Source: Flavobacterium buctense
GTDB taxonomy: Bacteria > Bacteroidota > Bacteroidia > Flavobacteriales > Flavobacteriaceae
Direction: 5' to 3'
Length of the DNA: 64,000 nucleotides
Assembly: GCF_014486695.1 (NCBI RefSeq)
Contig: NZ_JACTAB010000008.1
Span: 1 to 64,000, forward strand
The notes under the pieces were generated by a model, which did not search any database, had not been told where the DNA came from, and saw only the letters and a program-made list of their open reading frames with translations. Every line of letters starts with the position of its first letter. The first letter of the stretch is position 1. Position numbers and translations under genes: made by a program. Of the stretch, positions 1 through 8,397 are shown piece after piece.

Positions 1-1204
1 CGCCTGCGTTTAAAACTATGGTTTGGTTTGCTCCGCCATTGATGTTATAAGTTACAGTCGCATTTGGTGTGCCTGTAAAAGTAAAAGTTACACTACTTCC
101 TGAACATGATGTGGTTGGATTTACTGATAAGATTGCTGTTGGCAATGGCAATATTGTGATGGTAACCGTTGATGTATCAGGAGCACACAAAGCGGAAGAA
201 GCAGTATAAGTAAAAACATATGGACTTCCTGCAAGAGTCATTGTAGTAACATCTAAAGTGCCTTGTGAACCGTTTGTTGTAGTTATTGGACCACTCCAAA
301 CTCCAGCTCCATCTGGAGAGCCGCCCAATAAATCAAATAAATTAAACGGAATTGTTGTTGCTATCTCATTAACACATATACTTCTACTTCCATTATTACC
401 GGCATCATTTGGTTCATAAATATTTACTAATACCTCGAGCCTATCGCTGCTTTCACATGGCGGATCAACTGTTGTGGCGTAATAAAACTGTCCGTTAACC
501 AATGGTGTACTATCGTCTAAAGGGATTCCAAAAGCAGAAGTCAAATACCAATTGTTATTACCCGAAGCAACCAAATCGGCAACTGTTGGCGGGCTACCTG
601 GAATATTACAAAACTCCTGCACAATACTTCCAGTAGGCGGAGGAACTAATCCAACATTAACAAAAACAGATAGTCTTGAAGTCTGACAACCTGTATCTGG
701 GTTAGTTTGACTTATATAGTAAATAGTATTGTCATTTAGAATAGTGGAACTCGAAATAGCCGTCCCTCCTGTGGGTGATGTATACCATTGCAAATTATTC
801 CCATTTATCACGAATTGCGGATTAGATGGCGTTGCCTGACTTAAACTCGTCACACAAACCCCTTGAAAATTTGCTCCGGTTGGCGCAGAATATATAGTAA
901 CAGTAACACTTTGTCTTACACCACAATTCCCAGTATTGTCATCTGCAAAATAATCCTCACCATTAACTAACACTGTTGAATTTGTAAGCTGTGTATTGGA
1001 AGATGCTGTAGCGTACCATTTAATACCACCACCATTATCCGTGGCCTGTAAACTAGCTATTGTAGGTGATTGTGTATCGCAAAAAGATTGCGAAACGTTT
1101 GTTATAGTTGGACATTGAGAATATACAAAACCATTCTGTCCAAATAGTGTCAGTATCAAAACACAATAAAAAAAGTAATTTTTGGAGAGAGTAGTTATTC
1201 TCAT
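1..1204 (-). CDS. Large Ig-repeat surface protein, N-terminal part (runs off left edge)
   Basis: The frame is open from an ATG at 1202-1204 to the window edge (401 codons, no stop), so only the N-terminal part is present. Residues 1-30 form a signal peptide with a hydrophobic core (YFFYCVLILTLFG) ending near VYSQ. The rest is repeated Ig-like modules of about 85 residues, each with a WY pair, a glycine-rich turn and a YY or YF pair before the next module (GGGIKWYAT, NNLQWYTSPTGG, GNNNWYLTS). These resemble the Ig-like domains found with gliding-motility (CHU_C) C-termini in Bacteroidota. I infer a secreted or cell-surface adhesin-like protein exported by T9SS; the sorting domain itself would lie outside the window. 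The substrate or binding partner cannot be told from sequence. Confidence 0.8.
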   Translation of the reverse strand, partial: MRITTLSKNYFFYCVLILTLFGQNGFVYSQCPTITNVSQSFCDTQSPTIASLQATDNGGGIKWYATASSNTQLTNSTVLVNGEDYFADDNTGNCGVRQSVTVTIYSAPTGANFQGVCVTSLSQATPSNPQFVINGNNLQWYTSPTGGTAISSSTILNDNTIYYISQTNPDTGCQTSRLSVFVNVGLVPPPTGSIVQEFCNIPGSPPTVADLVASGNNNWYLTSAFGIPLDDSTPLVNGQFYYATTVDPPCESSDRLEVLVNIYEPNDAGNNGSRSICVNEIATTIPFNLFDLLGGSPDGAGVWSGPITTTNGSQGTLDVTTMTLAGSPYVFTYTASSALCAPDTSTVTITILPLPTAILSVNPTTSCSGSSVTFTFTGTPNATVTYNINGGANQTIVLNAG

Positions 1205-1588
1205 AAGCAGTTCTATTTAATACCATTTAAATCCTTACAACATCAGCCCTTTTCATAGCGTGACAATAAAACTTCAACAAAAAAAACAAACGATTCAGAT
1301 TTGAATTTGTACTATTAGTCAAAGTAAAATTACCACCACTATATTACTTATAAATTCTGCGGCAATTTTTGACTTATCAAAATGTTATAAACAAAATAAT
1401 CAACATTATTAACAACTTCTTAACATCGTATTATATACATATATAACTCATATAGTGATATTTACAATAATAAAAAGTAAAAAAAAGAAGTTGTTAAGAT
1501 TAATAACATTGTTATAAAAAATAAAAATTGTTAACAAGTTTGCGCCTAAACCCAAACCCATTAACAATAAAATATAAAACTAAAGTGG
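1205..1588. other. Intergenic region, AT-rich, with one 13-bp inverted repeat
   Basis: This 384-bp stretch has no credible gene. It is extremely AT-rich and rich in TTGTTAA/TTAACAA words. A perfect 13-bp inverted repeat, TTAACAACTTCTT at 1409-1421 and its complement at 1485-1497, is separated by 63 nt. It must hold the promoter of the minus-strand gene starting at 1204, but I found no clean TAnnTTTG box. Confidence 0.6.
1409..1497. repeat. 13-bp inverted repeat with 63-nt spacer
   Basis: TTAACAACTTCTT at 1409-1421 matches the reverse complement of 1485-1497 exactly. It lies about 200 nt upstream of the surface-protein gene starting at 1204. The long spacer argues against a terminator. It could be a split operator or a chance match in AT-rich sequence. 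Confidence 0.4.
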
Positions 1589-2533
1589 TTAAAAAATTGG
1601 TCGCTGTAGTTCTAGCATTACCGATTCAAATTCAGAAATGATTTCCGTTATAATATTTTCAACAGATTTAATTTCATGAATCAAACCGGCAATTTGACCT
1701 ATCTCTAATTCACCTTCCTCTAAATCTCCTTCAAACATACCTCGTTTGGCCCTGGCTCTACCTAAAAATATTTTCAATTCTTCTGGAGTTGGACATTTTG
1801 AATACAATTCTTGGAGATCGTTATAAAACTTATTTTTTATCAAACGAACCGGCGCTAATTCTTTTAAAGTCAATTGCGTATCACCTTCTTTTGTATGAAT
1901 TATAGTGTTTTTGAAATTGTCATGAGCAGAACTTTCAAATGAAGCAGCAAAACGAGAACCTATTTGCACTCCATCAGCACCCAAAACCATCGCAGCCAAC
2001 ATGCCTCTACCAGTTGCAATACCTCCGGCAGCAATCAAAGGAATAGCAATTTGCTCTTTGACCATCGGAATCAATGTTAATGTAGTAGTTTCTTCTCTTC
2101 CATTATGACCTCCGGCTTCGAAACCTTCGGCTACAACTGCATCAACTCCGGCTTCTTGTGCTTTTAATGCAAACTTTGAACTACTCACTACATGAACTAC
2201 AGTAATTCCATTCTCTTTTAGGTGACTTGTCCAAGTTTTTGGATTACCGGCAGATGTAAAAACAATTTTCACACCTTCTTCTATTATAATCTGAATAATT
2301 TCTTCAATATTGGGATACAACATTGGTACATTCACGCCAAAAGGTTTGTCTGTAGCTACTTTGCATTTTTGAATGTGTTCTCTTAATACATCAGGATACA
2401 TAGAACCGGCACCAATTAACCCCAATCCTCCGGCATTACTAACGGCACTTGCTAATTTATAACCGCTATTCCAAATCATACCTCCTTGCACAATTGGATA
2501 TTGAATGTTAAAAAGTTGGGTAATCTTATTCAT
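1589..2533 (-). CDS. NAD(P)H-dependent flavin oxidoreductase (nitronate monooxygenase / FabK family)
   Basis: A 314-residue TIM-barrel FMN enzyme. The N-terminus has the phosphate/flavin-binding QGGMIW (residues 16-21) and a glycine-rich AGGLGLIGAG (34-43). The signature EAGGHNG (139-145) carries His143, at the position of the catalytic histidine of class I nitronate monooxygenases. IPLIAAGGI and GADGVQIGSRF complete the FMN phosphate site. The family includes nitronate monooxygenases, which oxidise toxic alkyl nitronates, and the FabK enoyl-ACP reductases, which share the EAGGHxG motif; sequence alone does not separate them here. It is the last gene of an apparent mnmA-subtilase-oxidoreductase run, 21 nt downstream of the protease gene. 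Cytoplasmic. Confidence 0.85.
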   Translation of the reverse strand: MNKITQLFNIQYPIVQGGMIWNSGYKLASAVSNAGGLGLIGAGSMYPDVLREHIQKCKVATDKPFGVNVPMLYPNIEEIIQIIIEEGVKIVFTSAGNPKTWTSHLKENGITVVHVVSSSKFALKAQEAGVDAVVAEGFEAGGHNGREETTTLTLIPMVKEQIAIPLIAAGGIATGRGMLAAMVLGADGVQIGSRFAASFESSAHDNFKNTIIHTKEGDTQLTLKELAPVRLIKNKFYNDLQELYSKCPTPEELKIFLGRARAKRGMFEGDLEEGELEIGQIAGLIHEIKSVENIITEIISEFESVMLELQRPIF

Positions 2534-2554
2534 TTAAACTGAAATGCTTGAGAA

Positions 2555-4162
2555 TTAATTCTTGATAATCTTTCCGGATTGTTCCAAAGTGTTACTCCTA
2601 ATTTTATAGTAATACATACCGGAAGACAAATTTTCGATAGAAAATGGTTGATTAGAAGTGATTTTTTTCTCTGATACTATTTGGCCCAAATTATTAAATA
2701 AAGTCATTTTTGCCACTTCAAAACCATTTGGAAATGAAATTGAAACTACATCATTAACCGGATTCGGATATACTAAAAATTTGGAATTCCTATTATCACT
2801 AACGGAAAGAAGCGCCATGTTTAAAGCCAATTGAAGATCAGGAATACCATAACCATATTGGTCCGTTGGATTCAAAAATCTATCGGCTGATTGTTTTACA
2901 AAATCAACTACTTGCTGGTTAGAAGCCCATGGAACAGCTTGCCAAAAACTAGCAACAGCACCTGCCATAACCGGACAAGAAAAAGAAGTCCCGCTTGCTG
3001 TTACGATATTTCCGGCTGTATTAGACAAAGTGGTACTTTGCCCTTTAGCCATCACATCGGGTTTTATTCTTCCGTCAAAACTTGGCCCTATGGAACTAAA
3101 ATTAGCATAAACTTCATCGAATTGAACGGCTCCAACTGCCAAAACATTAGTAGCTTCAGCAGGAACACCTATAAAAGGACTTGCTGAATTCCCTGAATTT
3201 CCGGCACTAGCCAATACAATCATCCCTTTGCTGAAAGCAATATTTGCTCCTTGTGAGGCAAAAGCTTTATCACCTGTCATATCGGAATAAGCATAACTGT
3301 AATTTGGATTGTCATAACCAAAATAACCCAATGAAGTCGAAATTACATCTGCTCCAACCCTGTCCGCTTCTTCCGCTGCTTGAACCCAGTAACTTTCTTC
3401 TACCGGATTTTCACTCGAAATATCTTCGGTGATGTATAAATAATATTGTGCATCCGGAGCTGTTCCAACCAACTGTCCATCTACATAGCCCGACATACAT
3501 GACAACACCAACGTTCCGTGATTGTGAGTTGAAAAAACATCATTATTGCCACCTACATAATTATATCCACCCAAATACAAACCGTTATTAAACATTCTAT
3601 TAAATGGGATAATGGTATTTACGGCTGAAAAACCTGAATCCATAACCGCGATTATTTTACCTGAACCCGTAAAGTCTTGTTGGTGCAACAAATGTGCATT
3701 AAGCATCGAAACTTGGTTCAAAGAATTGCCGTAAGTAAAAATTTCCTGCGTATCCAATTGCTTATTTACCGGACTTATCGTTGCCGTTTGAGGCATTTTA
3801 GCATTTAAAGAATGATCAGCATAACGAATGTGATTGACAAAAGTTAAGTTAGCTAAAGCTTCAATATCTGTTAAGCTACCGCGAATGTGTAGACAATTCA
3901 TCCATTTGGATTGGGCTTTAACTTCAATTCCTTCGGCTGCTGTAATTTGGTCAATATAGGATTGCTCAATCGGAGCATCGCTTACAGTTAAAGCTATACC
4001 TTGTGCTGCTCTTCTGTCTAATGCTCTTTGAGTTAGCATGGACAATGGATTATTTAGAAATATTTGTGCATTTGGTTTGTCATTAAAATAAACCCAAGCA
4101 TCTTCTTGAGTGTATCCAAACAAACCGGACAGTAAAACGGTAATAATTAATAGATTTTTCAT
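2555..4162 (-). CDS. Secreted subtilisin-like serine protease (S8) with T9SS sorting domain
   Basis: A 535-residue exported protease. A signal peptide (1-18) is followed by an N-terminal prodomain-like region to about residue 165. The S8 catalytic triad is visible: Asp175 in MDSGFS, His215 in HNHGTLV and Ser393 in SGTSFSCP, with the oxyanion Asn322 in SAGNSGNS. The last 70 residues begin YPNPVND and end in IIKN, a type A T9SS C-terminal sorting domain, so the mature enzyme should be secreted or held on the cell surface. Substrate is unknown; family members degrade proteins or process surface proteins. It starts 26 nt after the mnmA stop and may be co-transcribed with it. Confidence 0.93.
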   Translation of the reverse strand: MKNLLIITVLLSGLFGYTQEDAWVYFNDKPNAQIFLNNPLSMLTQRALDRRAAQGIALTVSDAPIEQSYIDQITAAEGIEVKAQSKWMNCLHIRGSLTDIEALANLTFVNHIRYADHSLNAKMPQTATISPVNKQLDTQEIFTYGNSLNQVSMLNAHLLHQQDFTGSGKIIAVMDSGFSAVNTIIPFNRMFNNGLYLGGYNYVGGNNDVFSTHNHGTLVLSCMSGYVDGQLVGTAPDAQYYLYITEDISSENPVEESYWVQAAEEADRVGADVISTSLGYFGYDNPNYSYAYSDMTGDKAFASQGANIAFSKGMIVLASAGNSGNSASPFIGVPAEATNVLAVGAVQFDEVYANFSSIGPSFDGRIKPDVMAKGQSTTLSNTAGNIVTASGTSFSCPVMAGAVASFWQAVPWASNQQVVDFVKQSADRFLNPTDQYGYGIPDLQLALNMALLSVSDNRNSKFLVYPNPVNDVVSISFPNGFEVAKMTLFNNLGQIVSEKKITSNQPFSIENLSSGMYYYKIRSNTLEQSGKIIKN

Positions 4163-4188
4163 CGTCTTAACTTTTGCAAAACGCTAAT

Positions 4189-5376
4189 TTATGAAATTAC
4201 TCCTGAACCAACTAATTCATCTCCAATATTCCAGGCAACAAACTGACCTTCAGTTATTGCCGATTGCGGCTCGGCGAAAGAAACATACAAACCACTTTCA
4301 AATTGATACAATGTCGCTTTTTGCAAGGCTTGACGGTAACGGATTCTAGCCATAACTTCCATGGTTTCTCCATTTTTTAAAGCCAAATCTTCTCGTATCC
4401 AATGAATTTCAGAAGGCTGAACGCGTAAAGTTTTTTTAAACAACCCGGGATGAATAGCTCCTTGCCCGGTGTAAATGGCATTGGTTTTAACATCGGTCGC
4501 GATGATAAAAAGCGCTTCTTTGGTGCCGCCAACATTAAGTCCTTTTCTCTGTCCGATAGTAAAATAATGAGCACCTTGGTGTTTGCCTACCACTTTTCCG
4601 TTTTCTGATGTATAGGACATACCTTGGGCTTCAAACGATAGTTGTTCTTCTAATGAATTGAAAGACGGGATTTCTTGATTATAGACTTTATCATTGGCAT
4701 CAATTTCATAAATCAAGCCTTCTTTGGGTTGTAATTGTTGTTGTAAAAATTCGGGCAAACGTACTTTTCCGATAAAACACAAACCTTGTGAATCTTTCTT
4801 TTCGGCTGTAACTAAATCTAATTGCATAGCAATTTCACGAACTTCAGGTTTGGTTAACTCTCCAATCGGAAATAAAGATTTTGCTAATTGTTCTTGAGAC
4901 AACTGACAAAGAAAATAAGATTGGTCTTTGTTGCCGTCTATTCCGGCTAATAATTGAAAAATTTCTTTTCCGTCTTTTTCGATTGTGCCTTTACGACAAT
5001 AATGACCGGTGGCCACATAATCGGCTCCCAGACTTAAAGCGATTTTCATAAAAACATCAAACTTGATTTCACGATTGCACAAGACATCAGGATTTGGCGT
5101 TCTCCCTTGTTTGTATTCGTTAAACATGTAGTCCACGATTTTTTCTTTGTATTGCTCGCTTAAATCAACGGTTTGGAAAGGAATTCCCAATTTTTCAGCC
5201 ACAAGTAGTGCATCGTTACTGTCTTCAAGCCATGGACATTCGTTGGAAATGGTTACTGAATCATCATGCCAATTCTTCATAAAAAGCCCAATGACTTCAT
5301 AGCCTTGTTCTTTTAACAAGTAAGCAGCAACACTGGAATCAACACCTCCGGAAAGCCCGACAACAACTCTTTTCAT
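4189..5376 (-). CDS. mnmA: tRNA-specific 2-thiouridylase MnmA
   Basis: A 395-residue enzyme that thiolates uridine 34 of Lys, Glu and Gln tRNAs to form the s2U of mnm5s2U. The PP-loop SGGVDSS (residues 9-15) binds ATP. The two catalytic cysteines are present: Cys100 in [12 protein letters not shown] and Cys200 in [16 protein letters not shown] and the C-terminal beta-barrel region ([11 protein letters not shown]) also match the family, and the length is typical. A -7 box lies 25 nt upstream of the start. Cytoplasmic; sulfur would come from a cysteine desulfurase relay not encoded here. Confidence 0.96.
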   Translation of the reverse strand: MKRVVVGLSGGVDSSVAAYLLKEQGYEVIGLFMKNWHDDSVTISNECPWLEDSNDALLVAEKLGIPFQTVDLSEQYKEKIVDYMFNEYKQGRTPNPDVLCNREIKFDVFMKIALSLGADYVATGHYCRKGTIEKDGKEIFQLLAGIDGNKDQSYFLCQLSQEQLAKSLFPIGELTKPEVREIAMQLDLVTAEKKDSQGLCFIGKVRLPEFLQQQLQPKEGLIYEIDANDKVYNQEIPSFNSLEEQLSFEAQGMSYTSENGKVVGKHQGAHYFTIGQRKGLNVGGTKEALFIIATDVKTNAIYTGQGAIHPGLFKKTLRVQPSEIHWIREDLALKNGETMEVMARIRYRQALQKATLYQFESGLYVSFAEPQSAITEGQFVAWNIGDELVGSGVIS

Positions 5377-5401
5377 TATAGTTTGGCAAAAAAATTTGAT
5401 G

Positions 5402-5409
5402 CAAAGTTA
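5402..5409 (-). promoter_or_regulatory. Putative -7 box upstream of mnmA
   Basis: The minus strand reads TAACTTTG, matching the Bacteroidota -7 consensus TAnnTTTG, about 25 nt upstream of the mnmA ATG. I see no TTG at the usual -33 spacing, so confidence is moderate. Confidence 0.4.
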
Positions 5410-5498
5410 ACTCAAAATCCGAAAAAAATTACCTTCAGACATCAGTTAAAACAATGAGGTGGTAATCAAAATTTATCTCATCTGTAGAAGTCAAAGAT

Positions 5499-6206
5499 TT
5501 ATTCTGTAGGTTGCTTAGGCATTTTGGGTCTTTTGAAGTTCTTATTTTCGTAGTTCATATTAACTTCTTTTAACTTCCCTTTTTCAATAACTTTCCAAAT
5601 CCCTACTTTCTTTCCTTTTTTATAAGAACCCTGTCCGGATAATTTATTGGTTGCATCTCTGTAAGTGGCTAAACCTTCTAACTGATCGTTTTTATAATTG
5701 CTTTCTTCAATTACAACACTATTTTCAGCATAACTCTTATACAATCCCTCTTTGACTCCGTTTACATAAGTTGTTTCTTCAGCAATTTGTCCGCTTTTGT
5801 AGTATACTTTTCTAACGCCATTTAATTTACCATTTACATAGTATTCTAAAGTCATTATTTGTGGAGAATCAAAATGATAATATTTCCATTCTCCTTCAAA
5901 CTGTTTGTTGACCACTTTCCCTTCACTTACTTTGCTTCCTCTTTGATTATAAAAAATGGTGTAACACGAATTGTCATTAGCATTGAAATCTCTAGTAGCA
6001 ATAACGGTTCCGGCTCTGGTATCGTCAAAAAATTTAAATAGCCCAACTTCTTTTCCATGGTCGAAAACCCCTTCATATCTTGGCCGTTTTGACTCTTCAT
6101 AAAAGCCTTTCCATAGTCCATGCTTCTTGCCACTCTCATCTAATTTATTAAAGTCTTGCGCGAAAAGAACAACCGTTTGGAATAAAAAAAGAAAAATGTA
6201 TTTCAT
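5499..6206 (-). CDS. Exported MORN-repeat (YwqK-like) protein
   Basis: A 235-residue protein with a signal peptide (MKYIFLFLFQTVVLFAQ) followed by about eight copies of a 20-25 residue MORN-variant motif (GxWxxYYxxGxxxxExxYxxG), for example GLWKGFYEESKRPRYEG, GVRKVYYKSGQIAEE and GLYKSYAENS. It resembles proteins labelled YwqK family antitoxin in databases, but there is no toxin gene beside it and the signal peptide points to the periplasm or outer membrane. The function is unknown; MORN-variant repeats usually form extended beta-hairpin surfaces. It is a single gene, with mnmA downstream. Confidence 0.85.
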   Translation of the reverse strand: MKYIFLFLFQTVVLFAQDFNKLDESGKKHGLWKGFYEESKRPRYEGVFDHGKEVGLFKFFDDTRAGTVIATRDFNANDNSCYTIFYNQRGSKVSEGKVVNKQFEGEWKYYHFDSPQIMTLEYYVNGKLNGVRKVYYKSGQIAEETTYVNGVKEGLYKSYAENSVVIEESNYKNDQLEGLATYRDATNKLSGQGSYKKGKKVGIWKVIEKGKLKEVNMNYENKNFKRPKMPKQPTE

Positions 6207-6240
6207 AAGTTTGTTGTTAATTGGTATAAAATCTAAGCTA

Positions 6241-6248
6241 CAAATTTA
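6241..6248 (-). promoter_or_regulatory. Putative -7 box for the MORN-repeat gene
   Basis: The minus strand reads TAAATTTG (consensus TAnnTTTG), 34 nt upstream of the start at 6206. No clear -33 TTG is present. Confidence 0.4.
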
Positions 6249-6472
6249 AAGTTATTATGTAAACGCGTAATACATATTTTTATTATAGTCTAGATTGTTA
6301 AAATAATCTAAAAATCAACAATCAATTTTGTTTAACTTTTGTTAAATAAATAGCTATTACTAAACTAGTGAAAAACACTTATTAATTCGTTAATACACTG
6401 TTTTATTGTTATTTATACAACTTAAACAAAACTGTTAAAGTATTTATAAATGATTGTTTTGTTTATTCTTTA

Positions 6473-6505
6473 TTGATTTTTGTTAAACAATGTTTCATAA
6501 TTTAG
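6473..6505 (+). promoter_or_regulatory. Putative promoter of the fasciclin lipoprotein gene
   Basis: A TTG at 6473-6475 is followed after 22 nt by TAATTTAG at 6498-6505, one mismatch from TAnnTTTG. The box overlaps an upstream in-frame ATG at 6490 and so argues for translation starting at 6532. Confidence 0.35.
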
Positions 6506-6531
6506 CCGAAACATTAAACAAAAAAAATAAA

Positions 6532-7476
6532 ATGAAAAATCTAACTAAATTATTCGGAATCACCTTGTTTTCTTTATTAGCTATGTCTTGTAGCGATGAT
6601 GACAACAATTCAAATCAACCTCAAACTATTGCAGAGATTGCCTCTGCGAATCCTAACCTAAGTATATTGGTCCAAGCGCTAAGCAGAGCCGGTTTGGTTT
6701 CTACTTTTGATAGCCCAGGAGATTTCACAGTATTTGCTCCAACCAACGACAAATTTCAAGCATTCTTTACAGCCAATGGTTTTGCTGATGTAAATGCAGT
6801 ACCTCTACCATTATTGACAGAAGTTCTAAAAAACCATGTTGTTTCAGGTTCATTTTACAGTAACGAATTGACCACAGGTTATGTAAAAACTTTAGCCAAA
6901 GGTGGAGCTTCAAGTACTAATACTTTAAGTATGTTCATCGAAGTTGGTTCAACAGTGAAATTAAATGGTGGTGCTACTAATAGTGGCGCAACTGTTGTAA
7001 CTGCTGACATCGAAGCATCAAACGGAGTAATTCATGTTGTTGACAATGTGATTGGTTTGCCAACTGTTGTTAATCATGCAATAGCTAATCCTAACTTTAC
7101 TACTTTAGTTGGTTTAGTTAGTGGTGCTGGTTTGGTACCAACATTAAGTGGTACAGCCGGTTCGCCATTCACTGTATTCGCTCCATCCAATACCGCATTT
7201 ACTACTTTTGAATCACAAAATCCAGGAGTATTGGCAAGCTTAACGTCAGCGCAAGTTACTTCCGTATTAACATATCATGTTGTAGGAGGTGCAAATGTGC
7301 TATCAACTGGAATTCCAACAACCCCTATCACAACATTGGAAACGGGAACATTCACCATTTCAGGAACTACAATTACTGATGAAGCAAACAGACAAACCGG
7401 TATTGTGGCTGTAGATGTTCAAGGTTCAAATGGAGTAATTCATGTTATCAACAACGTATTATTACCAACGTTATAA
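6532..7476 (+). CDS. Surface lipoprotein with two fasciclin (FAS1) domains
   Basis: A 314-residue lipoprotein. The signal sequence ends in LLAMSC with the lipid-accepting Cys20. The next residues, SDDDNNSN, match the acidic lipoprotein export signal that sends Bacteroidota lipoproteins to the outer face of the outer membrane. Two FAS1 domains follow (about 38-180 and 181-314), each with the FTVFAPTN/FTVFAPSN motif and the closing SNGVIHV motif. FAS1 domains mediate adhesion; the ligand is unknown. I chose the ATG at 6532 rather than 6490 because it gives a compact lipoprotein signal, follows an A-rich stretch, and the earlier ATG lies inside the likely promoter. A strong terminator follows. 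Confidence 0.9.
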   Translation: MKNLTKLFGITLFSLLAMSCSDDDNNSNQPQTIAEIASANPNLSILVQALSRAGLVSTFDSPGDFTVFAPTNDKFQAFFTANGFADVNAVPLPLLTEVLKNHVVSGSFYSNELTTGYVKTLAKGGASSTNTLSMFIEVGSTVKLNGGATNSGATVVTADIEASNGVIHVVDNVIGLPTVVNHAIANPNFTTLVGLVSGAGLVPTLSGTAGSPFTVFAPSNTAFTTFESQNPGVLASLTSAQVTSVLTYHVVGGANVLSTGIPTTPITTLETGTFTISGTTITDEANRQTGIVAVDVQGSNGVIHVINNVLLPTL

Positions 7477-7490
7477 TTTACAATTTGCTA

Positions 7491-7528
7491 TGAAAAAGAG
7501 AAGCGCAGTTCACACTGCGCTTTTTTTA
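7491..7528. terminator. Bidirectional rho-independent terminator between fasciclin gene and proC
   Basis: A perfect 9-bp stem, AAGCGCAGT (7501-7509) and ACTGCGCTT (7514-7522), has a 4-nt loop, a T-run on the right and an A-run on the left. It can stop transcription of both converging genes. Confidence 0.9.
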
Positions 7529-8326
7529 TGTCCCTAATTCTAATGCCCTATCGTTTGCTGCTTTTACAGCATCGACTATAGTCTTTTCTAGGGCTTCTTT
7601 TTCAAAAACCCGCAATGCGCTTTCAGTTGTTCCTCCTTTTGAAGCCACTTTGGCTATCCACTCTTGATTGGATAAAGAATAGCTGTTTTGAATGGCTACT
7701 GAACCCATAAAAGTTTGGTTGACCAACAATTCTGCTTCAGATTCGTTAAAGCCTAAATCTACTGCAGCTTGTATCATCGACTGCATAAAATAGAAAACAT
7801 ACGCCGGTCCGCTTCCTGATATTGCTGTCGCTGCATCTATAAGCTTTTCATTTTCTACATAAACTGATTTTCCCGTGGTATTGATAAGGTTTTGGATGAT
7901 AAACAATTCTTTTCTATCCACATTCGAAGAAGCCGTAAAAACGGTCATTCCCATTCCGATTTGCGTTGGAATATTGGGCATCGAACGGACAATTTTGGAA
8001 CAAGACAATTGCTTTTCTATAGTAGCCAAAGTAATTCCGGCCATGACCGAAAAAATGATTTGAGTATTGGTTAAAAAGGACTTTACAGCATGGGCCAAAA
8101 TGTTAAAATCCTGAGGTTTTACTGCCAGAATCACGATATCGAAATCGCTTATTTCATTTCCCGCTTTTGCTGAGAAATTACTTTTCGGAATTCCATTATC
8201 ACTTATTGCATGATGATCATTTCTTACCAAAACAAAAATGTCTTCCGGTTTGATAAATCTCGAACTTATAAAACTATTGGCATAGGTTTTTCCCATATTG
8301 CCGTAACCGATAATTAGTACCTTCAT
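7526..8326 (-). CDS. proC: Pyrroline-5-carboxylate reductase
   Basis: A 266-residue enzyme catalysing the last step of proline synthesis, NAD(P)H-dependent reduction of pyrroline-5-carboxylate. The N-terminal Rossmann motif is IGYGNMG (residues 6-12). VMAGIT and RSMPNIP form the substrate region, and the C-terminal dimerisation domain has the P5CR signature SGSGPAYVFYF, followed by SKGGTTESAL. Length is typical. It is a single gene between the yidC terminator upstream and a convergent terminator downstream. I found no clean promoter box in the 71-nt gap. Cytoplasmic. Confidence 0.95.
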   Translation of the reverse strand: MKVLIIGYGNMGKTYANSFISSRFIKPEDIFVLVRNDHHAISDNGIPKSNFSAKAGNEISDFDIVILAVKPQDFNILAHAVKSFLTNTQIIFSVMAGITLATIEKQLSCSKIVRSMPNIPTQIGMGMTVFTASSNVDRKELFIIQNLINTTGKSVYVENEKLIDAATAISGSGPAYVFYFMQSMIQAAVDLGFNESEAELLVNQTFMGSVAIQNSYSLSNQEWIAKVASKGGTTESALRVFEKEALEKTIVDAVKAANDRALELGT

Positions 8327-8339
8327 AGCTAAAAAATAA

Positions 8340-8377
8340 AAAACTCTGTTTAAAGGTATATTTTTAAACAGAGTTTT
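8340..8377 (-). terminator. Terminator of the pyrG-yidC unit
   Basis: A perfect 15-bp stem (8340-8354 with 8363-8377) surrounds an 8-nt loop. In minus-strand sense it is followed by a long U-rich tract (8327-8340). It lies 21 nt after the yidC stop and directly upstream of proC. Confidence 0.88.
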
Positions 8378-8397
8378 GAAAATTTATGATTCGGAAA

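Larger units (their letters stand above)
6207..6531. other. Divergent intergenic region between MORN protein and fasciclin lipoprotein
   Basis: This 325-bp AT-rich gap separates divergent genes and should carry both promoters (6241-6248 minus, 6473-6505 plus). A 7-bp inverted repeat GATTGTT/AACAATC lies at 6293-6299 and 6317-6323. No coding or RNA gene is visible. Confidence 0.6.

Noticed and set aside
5499-6206. YwqK family antitoxin label suggesting a toxin-antitoxin pair
   Set aside because: The protein has a signal peptide and no toxin-like gene is adjacent, so I describe it only as a MORN-repeat exported protein.
7875-8074. Plus-strand open frames inside proC, yidC and the ribosomal genes
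   Set aside because: They are out-of-frame shadows of strong minus-strand genes with no family resemblance.
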